A stretch of DNA of 36,543 nt from positions 1 through 36,543 of the forward strand of contig CAMKQS010000007.1 of NCBI GenBank assembly GCA_946414975.1. Reading direction: 5' to 3'. Under the pieces are notes generated by a model. The model did not search any database, was not told the origin of the DNA, and saw only the letters and a list, made by a program, of their open reading frames with translations. The position numbers were made by a program, and so were the translations under genes. The number at the start of each line of letters is the position of its first letter. Position 1 is the stretch's first letter. The DNA comes from an uncultured Caryophanales bacterium (GTDB taxonomy: Bacteria; Bacillota_I; Bacilli_A; RF39; UBA660). Of the stretch, positions 15,937 through 24,500 are shown one piece after another.

Positions 15937-16170
15937 ATGAAAAAGTTATTAATATGGATAATTAGATTATATCAAAAGGTTCCAGGAAATTTCCATAATT
16001 ACTGTAGACATTATCCAACATGCTCTAATTATGCAATTGATGCAATTAATGAATATGGTTCTATTAAAGGTAGTTTTATGGCTATAAAAAGAATATTAAG
16101 ATGTAATCCTTTTGGAACTAAAGGATATGATCCAGTAAAAAGAAAGAGGTATTATGAAAAGAATAATTAG
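15937..16170 (+). CDS. yidD: YidD membrane protein insertion efficiency factor
   Basis: A 77-residue amphipathic peripheral membrane protein thought to help YidC/Sec insert proteins. The family core is complete: [15 protein letters not shown] with its conserved Cys pair, [16 protein letters not shown] and GYDPV. No ribosome site precedes the ATG, which coincides with the predicted +1 of the promoter, so translation is probably leaderless. It normally sits beside rnpA and yidC; here it is instead upstream of, and overlapping by 17 bp, a ZnuA-like lipoprotein gene. Confidence 0.94.
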   Translation: MKKLLIWIIRLYQKVPGNFHNYCRHYPTCSNYAIDAINEYGSIKGSFMAIKRILRCNPFGTKGYDPVKRKRYYEKNN

Positions 16171-17023
16171 TGGGTTAATGTGTTTTTTAATATTATTTTT
16201 AACAAGCGGTTGTAATCAAGATACAAATATGGAGGACATCAATATTTATACAACGACATATCCTATTGAATATGTTATAAATAGACTTTATAAAAATCAT
16301 AGTACAATAAAAAGCATTTATCCAAATGGTGCGAATATATATGATTATAAAGTTACCGATGTTTTATTAAGTGAATATAGTAATACTGATATGTTTATAT
16401 TTAATGGATTATCTAATGAAAAAGATTATGTAAAACCAATGTTAAAAGAAAATAAACATTTAAAAATTATAGATGTTGCATCAGATATAAAATTTAAAAA
16501 TGGTATTGAGGAGTTATGGCTTGATCCATCTAACTTATTAACTATTGCGAATAATATAAAAAAAGGATTTCATGAATATATAAGTGCAAAATACTTAGAA
16601 GATGAAATAGATAAAAATTATGATGAATTAAAAATTGATTTAACAAATATAGAAGCTAAATATAGACAAGTATTTAAGGATGCTAGTAATACAAATATAA
16701 TTGTTAGTGATGATATATTTTTATTCTTAAAAAAATATGGGGCGAATGTTATATCACTAGATACTGATAATGAAGAATATGAAAAAAACTTAGTTTTAGC
16801 AAGAACTCTTATTAATAGTAATGGTATAAATTATGTATATGTTAAAGATGAAGAAGAAAATGATATTATAAATTCATTAATTGCTGAAACTACTGTTACT
16901 ACATTAAAGTTAAATTCATTATCTACTTTAACTGATGAACAAAGAAATAATAATTATGATTATATAAATTTAATGAATGATAATTTAGAAAAACTAAAGA
17001 AACAATTATATGATATAAAATAA
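16154..17023 (+). CDS. ZnuA/TroA-like lipoprotein lacking the metal-binding histidines
   Basis: A 289-residue lipoprotein: signal helix then lipobox FLTSGC with Cys20. The rest aligns by eye with cluster A-I substrate-binding proteins for Zn/Mn: [31 protein letters not shown] where PHxYEPT is expected, LWLDPSN where HVWLDP is expected (Glu in place of His), [15 protein letters not shown] where SHDAFxYFxxxYG is expected (Asp for His), and a C-terminal [16 protein letters not shown] helix. All three usual His ligands are therefore replaced. No ABC permease or ATPase is nearby. It may bind another ligand or have lost transport. The ribosome site AGAGG lies inside the end of yidD, so the two genes are translationally linked. 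Confidence 0.75.
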   Translation: MKRIISGLMCFLILFLTSGCNQDTNMEDINIYTTTYPIEYVINRLYKNHSTIKSIYPNGANIYDYKVTDVLLSEYSNTDMFIFNGLSNEKDYVKPMLKENKHLKIIDVASDIKFKNGIEELWLDPSNLLTIANNIKKGFHEYISAKYLEDEIDKNYDELKIDLTNIEAKYRQVFKDASNTNIIVSDDIFLFLKKYGANVISLDTDNEEYEKNLVLARTLINSNGINYVYVKDEEENDIINSLIAETTVTTLKLNSLSTLTDEQRNNNYDYINLMNDNLEKLKKQLYDIK

Positions 17024-17055
17024 GCTATACTAATCCAAGTATAGCTTTTATTTTT
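17016..17055. terminator. Bidirectional terminator
   Basis: AGCTATACT (17023-17031) pairs with AGTATAGCT (17038-17046) with flanking A and T tracts on both sides; it serves the lipoprotein gene and the convergent small gene. Confidence 0.8.
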
Positions 17056-17321
17056 ACTAATTTTGCTTCTATCTTTGTCTCATTACTTATAAGTGATAAT
17101 TCTTCATTAATATCTTTTATAATATCGAAATAATCATCTTCAGAATATGTTTTTAGTATATACTTTTCTTTGTTCCATATATAAAAAAGCATCATATCAA
17201 TACTCATAAATTCATATTCTATTTTATTAAAAATAATATCAGAATTATTAATTTTTTTTATATCAACCTTTTCATCCATTATATAATCATTTATACACAT
17301 TAATAAATTTATTTTATTCAT
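17025..17321 (-). CDS. Small protein of unknown function
   Basis: A 98-residue cytoplasmic-looking protein, not recognised. It is acidic and Ile/Asn/Lys-rich with predicted helices (MNKINLLMCINDYIMDEK; IIKDINEELSLI; IEAKLVKIKAILGLV). The start at 17321 is preferred because GGGGAG lies 7 nt upstream; an earlier in-frame ATG at 17345 has no ribosome site. It stands alone, convergent with the lipoprotein gene. Its stop is within the shared terminator. Confidence 0.6.
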   Translation of the reverse strand: MNKINLLMCINDYIMDEKVDIKKINNSDIIFNKIEYEFMSIDMMLFYIWNKEKYILKTYSEDDYFDIIKDINEELSLISNETKIEAKLVKIKAILGLV

Positions 17322-17385
17322 CTTTTTCTCCCCAAACAATTCCAAGAAGTAATTCTAACATATATTTTATAATTAAGCAAATTAA

Positions 17386-17415
17386 AAGATTATAATATTT
17401 TTATACCATAATCTT
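17386..17415. repeat. Inverted repeat in the intergenic gap
   Basis: AAGATTAT (17386-17393) and ATAATCTT (17408-17415) could form an 8-bp hairpin. It has no immediate T run and no gene ends next to it; its function is unclear. Confidence 0.35.
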
Positions 17416-17452
17416 ATATCTATAATTTTTTTTATTTTTTTTAAAAAAACTA

Positions 17453-17481
17453 TTGACAAAAAAGCCTTTTTCGATTAATAT
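17453..17481 (+). promoter_or_regulatory. Strong promoter of a small non-coding RNA
   Basis: Perfect TTGACA (17453-17458), 17-bp spacer and TAATAT (17476-17481). No open reading frame follows; a GC-richer structured segment does. Confidence 0.85.
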
Positions 17482-17485
17482 ATAA

Positions 17486-17584
17486 AGCACCAGTTCGGAT
17501 TAGACGAATTGGTGCTAGTATCACACTAGCCAACCCCTTTTTATTCTTTTATAGGAACTGCTCAGGGGGCAGTTTCTTTTTTTT
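17486..17584 (+). ncRNA. Structured small RNA with C-rich unpaired segment, unknown family
   Basis: A roughly 95-nt transcript unit with its own consensus promoter and terminator. Hairpin 1 is 12 bp: AGCACCAGTTCG (17486-17497) with CGAATTGGTGCT (17505-17516) and a 7-nt loop. Hairpin 2 is GCTAGT/ACTAGC (17514-17530), which competes with hairpin 1 for three bases. A single-stranded segment CCAACCCCTTTTTATTC (17530-17546) follows, then the terminator hairpin AACTGC/GCAGTT (17556-17574) with a G-rich loop and a run of eight T. CCCC (17534-17537) could pair with GGGG in that loop as a pseudoknot. There is no ATG in the segment, and its GC content is well above the surroundings. The C-rich, U-rich single strand recalls SD-targeting sRNAs such as RsaE/RoxS, but I do not recognise the family. 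Confidence 0.8.
17555..17584 (+). terminator. Intrinsic terminator of the small RNA
   Basis: AACTGC pairs with GCAGTT around the loop TCAGGGG, followed by C and eight T. It ends just before the stop codon of the convergent tex gene. Confidence 0.88.
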
Positions 17585-17591
17585 ATTTATA

Positions 17592-19739
17592 CTATTTTAT
17601 TAAAGATAATGAAACTTTATTCTTATCTTTTTTTATATCTATAACATAACAATCAACAATATCTCCTACACTTAGTACTTCATTTGGATGTTTTATATAT
17701 TTATCAGTAATCTTTGATATATGGACAAGTCCATCTTCATGTAATCCTATATCAATAAATGCCCCAAAATCAACCACATTTCTAACTGTACCTTGTAATT
17801 TCATTCCTATAGTAAGATCATCAATAGTTAAAATATCTGACTTTAATATTGGTTGTGGCATTTCATCTCTTGGATCTCTTTTTGGATTTTTTAAACATTT
17901 AATTATATCTTCTAACGTATAATGTTCAATATTAAGTTTTTTCTCACCATCTAATATATCGATAGAATCTAACTTATTAGCAAGTATGTCTGTTCCAATA
18001 TCACTCAAACTTAAGTTTAAATAATTTATTAAATTTATAGTTTGATTATAACTTTCTGGATGGATAGAAGTTGAATCTAATATATTTGTTCCATCAATAA
18101 TTCTTAAAAAACCTATTGCCTGTTCATAAGCTTTAGCGGGCAATATTTTTTTTATTTCATCGCGTGATTTAAAATTGCCATTTTCATTTCGATAATTAAT
18201 TAGTTTATCAATTGTTCTTTTAGTTAATCCTGAAATATATTTTAATATTGAACTACTTGCAGTATTAACATTAACACCAACATTATTTACAACTTTACTA
18301 ACTACAAAATCTAAATTATCAGATAGTTTTTTTTCTGAGACATCGTGTTGATATAATCCAACACCTATTCCTGAAGGTGGAATTTTTACAAGTTCAGCAA
18401 GAGGATCTTGTAATCTTCTACCTATACTTACAGCACTCCTTTTTTCAACAGCAAGATCTGGAAATTCTGAAATTGCTTCTTTTGAAGCACTATAAATTGA
18501 AGCACCCGCTTCTGATACAATAACATATTTACATTTTAGATTATATTTCTTAATCATATTTGCGATAAAAGATTCACTTTCTCGTGATGCAGTACCATTA
18601 CCAATAGCTATAATATCAACATTATATTTTTCTATTAAATTTTTAACAATAGTTTCAGAATCTTCTATATATTTTTGACTATTACCTTTTAAAAATGGTT
18701 TTACAACTGAAGAATCTAAATACTTACCATTTTTATCTATAACAGCTATTTTACAACCATTAACAAATCCTGGATCAAATGCAAGTACAACTATTTCTTT
18801 CATAGGAGGTGTTAAAAGTAGTGCTTCTAAATTTTTACCAAAGTTATCGATAGCTGCCTCTTCCCCCATCTCTGTAAGTTCACTTCTAATTTCTCTTTCT
18901 ATAGATGGAGCAATCAATCTTTTATATGAATCAATTATTGCGTCTTTTACTGTATCTACTACAAATGATTTTTCATTCTTAATAAATTTTCTATTTAAGT
19001 AATTTATAACTCTATCTATATCATAATCAATACTTACACTTAATACTTTTTCTTTTTCTCCTCTATTTAAAGCAAGAATTCTATGAGGTTTTATATATTT
19101 AACTCTCTCTTCATATTCATAATACATATCATATATTTTATTATCATCTTTTGCATTTTTCTTAATTTTACTTTTTATAATTCCATAATTATATGTATTA
19201 TCCCTAATTTGCTTTCTAACTTTCGCATCATCAGAAATATTTTCAGCAATTATATATTTAGCACCCTCTATAGCTTTATCAATACTTTCCACCTTATCGT
19301 TAACAAACGGTTTTGCAATCTCCTCTAAAGAACCTTTTATAGGAAATTTCATAATCATATTAGCTAATGGCTCTAATCCATTTTTTATAGCTTCAGTCGC
19401 TTTTGTCTTTTTCTTTTCTTTAAACGGTCTATAAATATCTTCTAATTCTACAAGTTTAGTTGCTTCATCTATTGATTTTTTTATTTCATCTGTAAGTAAT
19501 CCCTTTTCATCTATTAATCTTATAATATCTTCTTTTCTTTTTAACAAATTAACTTGATATTGATATTTTTCTTCAATTGCTCTTATCTTTTCCTCATCTA
19601 GTGCTCCTGTCTTATCTTTACGATATCGAGCAATAAAAGGAATTGTAGCACCTTCACTTAACAATTCCAATACACTTGTAATTTGTTCTTTTTTTATTTT
19701 TAAATTATCACTTAATTCATTTATTATTGTATTATTCAT
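17592..19739 (-). CDS. tex: Tex-family RNA-binding transcription/translation accessory protein
   Basis: A 715-residue cytoplasmic nucleic-acid-binding protein of the Tex family, linked to transcription and, in recent structural work on Gram-positives, to RNA polymerase and ribosome coupling. Domains follow the standard order: N-terminal helical region (IPFIARYRKDKTGALDE, LEDIYRPFKEKKKTKAT), YqgF-like RNase H fold (VVLAFDPGFVNGCKIAVID; IAIGNGTASRESE), helix-hairpin-helix segments (GLTKRTIDKLINYRNENG), and a C-terminal S1 domain (IGMKLQGTVRNVVDFGAFIDIGLHEDGLVHIS, about 640-715). Length is typical. The start at 19739 is preceded by AGGGTGG and an extended -10 promoter. It converges on the small RNA. 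Confidence 0.95.
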   Translation of the reverse strand: MNNTIINELSDNLKIKKEQITSVLELLSEGATIPFIARYRKDKTGALDEEKIRAIEEKYQYQVNLLKRKEDIIRLIDEKGLLTDEIKKSIDEATKLVELEDIYRPFKEKKKTKATEAIKNGLEPLANMIMKFPIKGSLEEIAKPFVNDKVESIDKAIEGAKYIIAENISDDAKVRKQIRDNTYNYGIIKSKIKKNAKDDNKIYDMYYEYEERVKYIKPHRILALNRGEKEKVLSVSIDYDIDRVINYLNRKFIKNEKSFVVDTVKDAIIDSYKRLIAPSIEREIRSELTEMGEEAAIDNFGKNLEALLLTPPMKEIVVLAFDPGFVNGCKIAVIDKNGKYLDSSVVKPFLKGNSQKYIEDSETIVKNLIEKYNVDIIAIGNGTASRESESFIANMIKKYNLKCKYVIVSEAGASIYSASKEAISEFPDLAVEKRSAVSIGRRLQDPLAELVKIPPSGIGVGLYQHDVSEKKLSDNLDFVVSKVVNNVGVNVNTASSSILKYISGLTKRTIDKLINYRNENGNFKSRDEIKKILPAKAYEQAIGFLRIIDGTNILDSTSIHPESYNQTINLINYLNLSLSDIGTDILANKLDSIDILDGEKKLNIEHYTLEDIIKCLKNPKRDPRDEMPQPILKSDILTIDDLTIGMKLQGTVRNVVDFGAFIDIGLHEDGLVHISKITDKYIKHPNEVLSVGDIVDCYVIDIKKDKNKVSLSLIK

Positions 19740-19757
19740 ACCATACCACCCTAATTA

Positions 19758-19766
19758 ATTATAGCA
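19758..19766 (-). promoter_or_regulatory. Extended -10 promoter of tex
   Basis: TGCTATAAT on the minus strand (TATAAT at 19758-19763 with TG element); no good -35. It lies next to the T run of the preceding terminator. Confidence 0.55.
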
Positions 19767-19767
19767 C

Positions 19768-19797
19768 AAAAAAAGGAATATCTCTACATATATTCCT
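19768..19797 (-). terminator. Intrinsic terminator of the acidic-protein operon
   Basis: AGGAATAT (19790-19797 on the minus strand) pairs with ATATTCCT (19774-19781) across an 8-nt loop and is followed by seven T. The stop codon at 19784 is in the loop. Confidence 0.85.
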
Positions 19798-20044
19798 CTC
19801 TAAGTCTATTAGCAAATTCATTTCTAAGCGTTTCTAGTAAAAATCTATCATCTATATCCTCTAGTGCAAAATCACCCATATCGTCAATTACAACCCTAGC
19901 TATAATCTGTGAATCAAGCAATTCTTCGTTTTCATCGACACCTTTTAGAAATACATATTTTTTATTCTCTTTTATAACTGTATCTAAAACTACGAAGTCA
20001 TTACCTTCTATTGTTACTATTTTTCCTATATCAACACTATCCAT
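19784..20044 (-). CDS. Small acidic protein, DUF1292-like
   Basis: An 86-residue acidic protein. A beta-rich first half (GKIVTIEGNDFVVLDTVIKENKKYVFLKGVDENEELL) followed by an acidic helix (LEDIDDRFLLETLRNEFANRL) resembles DUF1292 proteins, small partners often found beside cell-cycle or RNase genes in Bacillota; the assignment is tentative. The start at 20044 has AGGAGG. It follows the acidic membrane protein by 9 bp and is the end of that operon. The 75-residue protein at 26621-26848 has a similar plan. Confidence 0.6.
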   Translation of the reverse strand: MDSVDIGKIVTIEGNDFVVLDTVIKENKKYVFLKGVDENEELLDSQIIARVVIDDMGDFALEDIDDRFLLETLRNEFANRLREEYM

Positions 20045-20053
20045 TTAAGCCTC

Positions 20054-21499
20054 CTATTTTAAACTTTTTCCAGGTGTCCAACCTTCATGTATAACACCAT
20101 TTGTTAAATTATTTATATTATAAGATTCTACTGTCCAACCCTGAGATTCTAATTGTTCTTTTTTTTCCTTATTATTAGTATCAATAGTTATTTTCTCACT
20201 TCCATCTGGAGAAACAAGACGAATTAGTGAAATTTTTCTTTCATCAGTCGAAGGATATAAAGGATTATATCTATTAGTATCATTTGCAGCATCTACACTT
20301 GTTTTATAAAGATATGGGCCGTCAAAATGAACATCATCACCAATATCATAATCAATTTCAACACCGTAACCATCATCAACAATTGTATAATCTGTATTTA
20401 AGTCATTATTATACTCTACTTCATCATTATTTAACTCAGGTGCATTGTATTCTTCCTGATTATTATTTTGTTCATTACTACCAGATGTTGTAGCTGAAGA
20501 CATATCTTCTTTAGAATTACTATTTGATTGTGTTTTTTTATCATTATCTTTATTACTTTTATCTAATGAATCTACAACTTCTGTTGAACTAACACCAAAT
20601 TCATTAGCTGCTGTAGTTGAAGGAACTTCTGAATCATCACGCATAACATAAGATAGATTACTATTACTATTGTTTTTATTATCATCATTAGATAACTTTG
20701 CAGCTAAAATCATACCTCCGATTGCAACTGGAGCAATTAGAACAGCTGCAATAACTTTTACAGCTTTATTATTCATAGCTGACTTAATCTTATTGAAAAA
20801 CTTAGATTCACGAATTCTTTCTAGCTTTTTTGTTTGTCTTAAATGTTTTGGCTGATAATCTATCTTCTCTTTTTTCTTTCCAAAAAATGGGAATCTTCTT
20901 TTTTTATTATCTTCTTCTTCGTTTTCATTTGTATCTTCATCTGCAAATACATAACCAGTAAATTCTTCTTCTCCTGCATTTTCTCTTTCTTCATTATTTT
21001 CTAGATTTTCTTCATCATCATTAATATCTACGAATGAGAAATCTGATAAATCTACTGGAGTCTCTTCAGCACTTAACTCTTCTTCTGAATTACTATCTTT
21101 TTTACCTGCGTCTGCAAACTGATTTATATCAACTAATTCTTCATCATCAATTTGATTGTTATCATTATCTAAATTATTACTAATTGTTGATAAATTCTTT
21201 TTCCTAAGCCAAGGAAATAATCTTTTTCTCAATTCACTTCCAAAATTTCTTTCATCTACTTTTGATTCACTAACTGAACTATTTTCAGATTTAGATGAAA
21301 CTTCAGTAACAGGAGAAGCTACAATTGGCTCAAAACCTATATCTTCGTTATTTTCTTCATAATCATCATCAATATATTCATATCTAAAATCATCATTACT
21401 AGTAACTCTTTTGTTGGCTTGTTCTCTTAGTTGATTTTTTAATGAAATATTTTCTTTTTCTAATTCATTTATTCTTTCAAGTAACTCTTCATAAGTCAT
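20054..21499 (-). CDS. Acidic single-pass membrane protein with N-terminal coiled coil
   Basis: A 481-residue protein not assigned to a family. Layout: heptad coiled coil at 1-28 (LLERINELEKENISLKNQL), a long low-complexity region rich in Asp, Glu, Asn and Ser (40-200), a basic patch with FPFFGKKKEK (203-212) and another at 218-245, one membrane helix at 248-268 (VKVIAAVLIAPVAIGGMILAA), a Ser/Asn/Thr linker (270-350) and a C-terminal external domain (about 370-481) with DGPYLYKTSVDAAND and ESQGWTVESYNI. Positive residues before the helix predict an N-in orientation, so the acidic half is cytoplasmic. It could connect a cytoplasmic partner to the envelope. The start at 21499 has GAGGTG. A strong promoter precedes it. 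Confidence 0.65.
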   Translation of the reverse strand: MTYEELLERINELEKENISLKNQLREQANKRVTSNDDFRYEYIDDDYEENNEDIGFEPIVASPVTEVSSKSENSSVSESKVDERNFGSELRKRLFPWLRKKNLSTISNNLDNDNNQIDDEELVDINQFADAGKKDSNSEEELSAEETPVDLSDFSFVDINDDEENLENNEERENAGEEEFTGYVFADEDTNENEEEDNKKRRFPFFGKKKEKIDYQPKHLRQTKKLERIRESKFFNKIKSAMNNKAVKVIAAVLIAPVAIGGMILAAKLSNDDNKNNSNSNLSYVMRDDSEVPSTTAANEFGVSSTEVVDSLDKSNKDNDKKTQSNSNSKEDMSSATTSGSNEQNNNQEEYNAPELNNDEVEYNNDLNTDYTIVDDGYGVEIDYDIGDDVHFDGPYLYKTSVDAANDTNRYNPLYPSTDERKISLIRLVSPDGSEKITIDTNNKEKKEQLESQGWTVESYNINNLTNGVIHEGWTPGKSLK

Positions 21500-21523
21500 A
21501 AAAACACCTCAATTTCAACTTAA

Positions 21524-21552
21524 ATTATATCAAATAAATATATCAATTGCAA
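21524..21552 (-). promoter_or_regulatory. Promoter of the acidic membrane protein operon
   Basis: TTGCAA (21547-21552), 17-bp spacer ending in TGA and perfect TATAAT (21524-21529) on the minus strand, just before the end of the upstream nifJ gene. Confidence 0.82.
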
Positions 21553-21557
21553 ATTAG

Positions 21558-24500
21558 TTATTTTAGATTTTCATAGTATTCATATCTACGTTTTACTTCA
21601 TTCATACAAACTTCATATAATGAATCATTAGTGCTAATTAAATTAAATCTTGTCTGTTTATCAACAAACTTTCTATATTTATCAAAATCAACATTTTTAC
21701 TATCAAAATTATAGCCATTTATAGGATGATATCTAAATGTTGGAAAATAACCTGATTCGTATGCCAACTTTTCTAGTTCTAAACTGTTGGTCATACCACC
21801 TTTTATTCCATGTGAAATACACACTGAATATGCAATAACTATACTTGGTCCAGAATATTCATTAGCTTCTTTTAAAGCTTTGATAACCTGATTTGGATTA
21901 GCCATAGAAACACATGCTACATAGCAACCAGGAATACTCATACACATACGTGCTAAATCTTTTTTATTTGTCTTTTTTCCTGTATCAGCAAACTCAGCAA
22001 GTGTTCCAATACTAGTTGCTTTACTTGCTTGACCTCCCGTATTAGAATATACTTCAGTATCTAAAACTAATATATTTATATCATCTCCACTAGATAAAAC
22101 GTGATCTATACCACCATATCCAATGTCATATGCCCATCCATCACCACCAATACACCAAACAGATGGTTTCTTTATAAAACTTTTTATATCATTTAAATCT
22201 TCTGGAATATTGTCAGTTATATTATCATAAACATATTTTGTTTTTTCATAATCATCATAATTGTCAAGCCACATTTTAAATAATTCTTTATTTTCATTAT
22301 CTAAATTATTTTCCATTATTGTTTTTATTCTATTTCTAATTTTACTTATAGCAATACTCATTCCATATCCATATTCTGCATTATCCTCAAACAAACTACT
22401 TGCCCATGGAATACTATATGGCATACTAGGAACTATTCCTCCATATATACTTGAGCATCCTGTCGCATTACTAATAATTAAATTATCAAATAACTGAGTT
22501 AGTAATTTTAAATAAGAAGTCTCTCCACATCCTTGACAAGAGCCTGGATATTTAAACTTTGGTTCAATAAATTGACTGCCTTTAATTGTATTTTTATTAA
22601 CATCTTTTACTGTAATATTTTTTTCTAAATAATCAAATATTTTTTGATAATTATTCTTATCATCACTTTTTGAAATTAATGCTTTAATATTTCGCATACC
22701 AGGGCAAGCACTTACACATCTCATACATCCTGTACAATTATTGATAGATATTCCAAGAGCAAAATATCCTTTTTTATCCAAAGATTTTATACAATATTCT
22801 TTTACATACTCAGGAGCATTATTATATTCTTCGTCACTTAAAATAAATGGTCTAATAACACCATGTGGACAAACAATAGAACACTGATTACAATTTATAC
22901 AATTTTCTTTTATCCAATGTGGATTAAGTTCTATATTACTATTTGAATTACTAATTCCATTTTTATATGATCCATCTCTAACACTTAAAAATTCTGATAC
23001 AGGAATCATATTTCCTTCTCTTTTTATAATAAGATCATAAAACGAATCACTTTTAGTATCAGAACTATACTTATCATCAATAGATACTCTCTTTATATAA
23101 TCAAAAACTTTAGATACAGCCTTAATATTAGCATCTATAACATCTTTACCTTTTTTTATAAACTTATTTTTTATATCATTAATTAAATATTTAAACATAG
23201 TCTCTTTATCTGCAAAATTAGTTAAACTAATAATAGCAGATTCCATAATCATACTAATCTTATTTCTAAGTCCAACTTCAAAAGCAATTTTATAAGCATT
23301 TAATGAATAAACTTTAACATTTCTTTTTATAAACAACTGCTTAATATTTAAATTCATATAATCATTAAGCTCTTCTTCACTTTTTATTGTATTAATAATA
23401 CAAATTCCATTTTCTTTTATATCTTTTACTAAATTAAAATCATTCAAATAATTATCTTTACTAATTACTAATATATTAGGATTATCAACATAATATGTTT
23501 TTCTAATTACATCATCACTAATACGCAAATGACTTGTTGTAACTCCACCTGATTTCTTTGAATCATATTGAAAATAAGCTTGAACATATTTGTCAGTATT
23601 ATTACCAATTAATTTTATTAATGATTTTGAAGCACTTACCATGCCATCACTACCATAACCATATATAAGTATATCAGTAGTATCATTGATATTAACATCT
23701 AATCTATCTAACGATAAATTTGTAACATCATCAATAATTCCTACAGTAAAATTATTAACTGGTTCATCAAGCATTTTATAAATAGCAGCAATATCACCTG
23801 GAGTAGTATTCTTGGATGAAAGTCCATATCTTCCACCAACAATATCTATATTTTTATCTTTTAGTGAAGTAACTATATCTAAATATAAAGGTTCTCCAAC
23901 ACTACCATGCTCTTTTGTTCTATCAATTACTGCTATTTTTTTAACACTATCTGGTAAAACATTTAAAAGATATTTTACACTAAAAGGACGATACAAATGT
24001 ACTTCTATAAGCCCTACCGAACTATCTATTTTATCAATATATTCTTTTATTGTTTCACAAACAGAACCCATAGCAACTATAACTTTTTCAGCACTTTTAT
24101 TTCCATAATAATTAAATGGCTTATAATCAATACCTACTTTATTTCCTAATTCTTCCATATAATTAGCTACAATATCACACACAGAAGAATAATCATTATT
24201 TTTAGCTTCTACACTTTGAAAATAAATATCATCATTCTGATTAGTTCCAACAGTTTTTTTATTGTCTATATTAAGAGCTTTTAATCTAAATTTTTCTATT
24301 GCTTTATAATCAATTAACTCTTTATAATCATCTTTTTCGAGTAATTTTATTTTATTAATTTCGTGACTTGTTCTAAAACCATCAAAAAAATGCATAAAAG
24401 GCAATGATGATTTAATACTTGATAAATGAGCTACTGCTGATAGTATTGCGCAATCTTGAACTGAAGATGATGCAAGCATACAAAATCCTGTAGATCTTGT

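Noticed and set aside
17486..17584. SRP RNA, 6S RNA or tRNA identity for the structured segment
   Set aside because: It lacks the SRP GGAA/GCAG core, the long 6S bulged stem and any cloverleaf; hairpin lengths and loop sequences do not fit.
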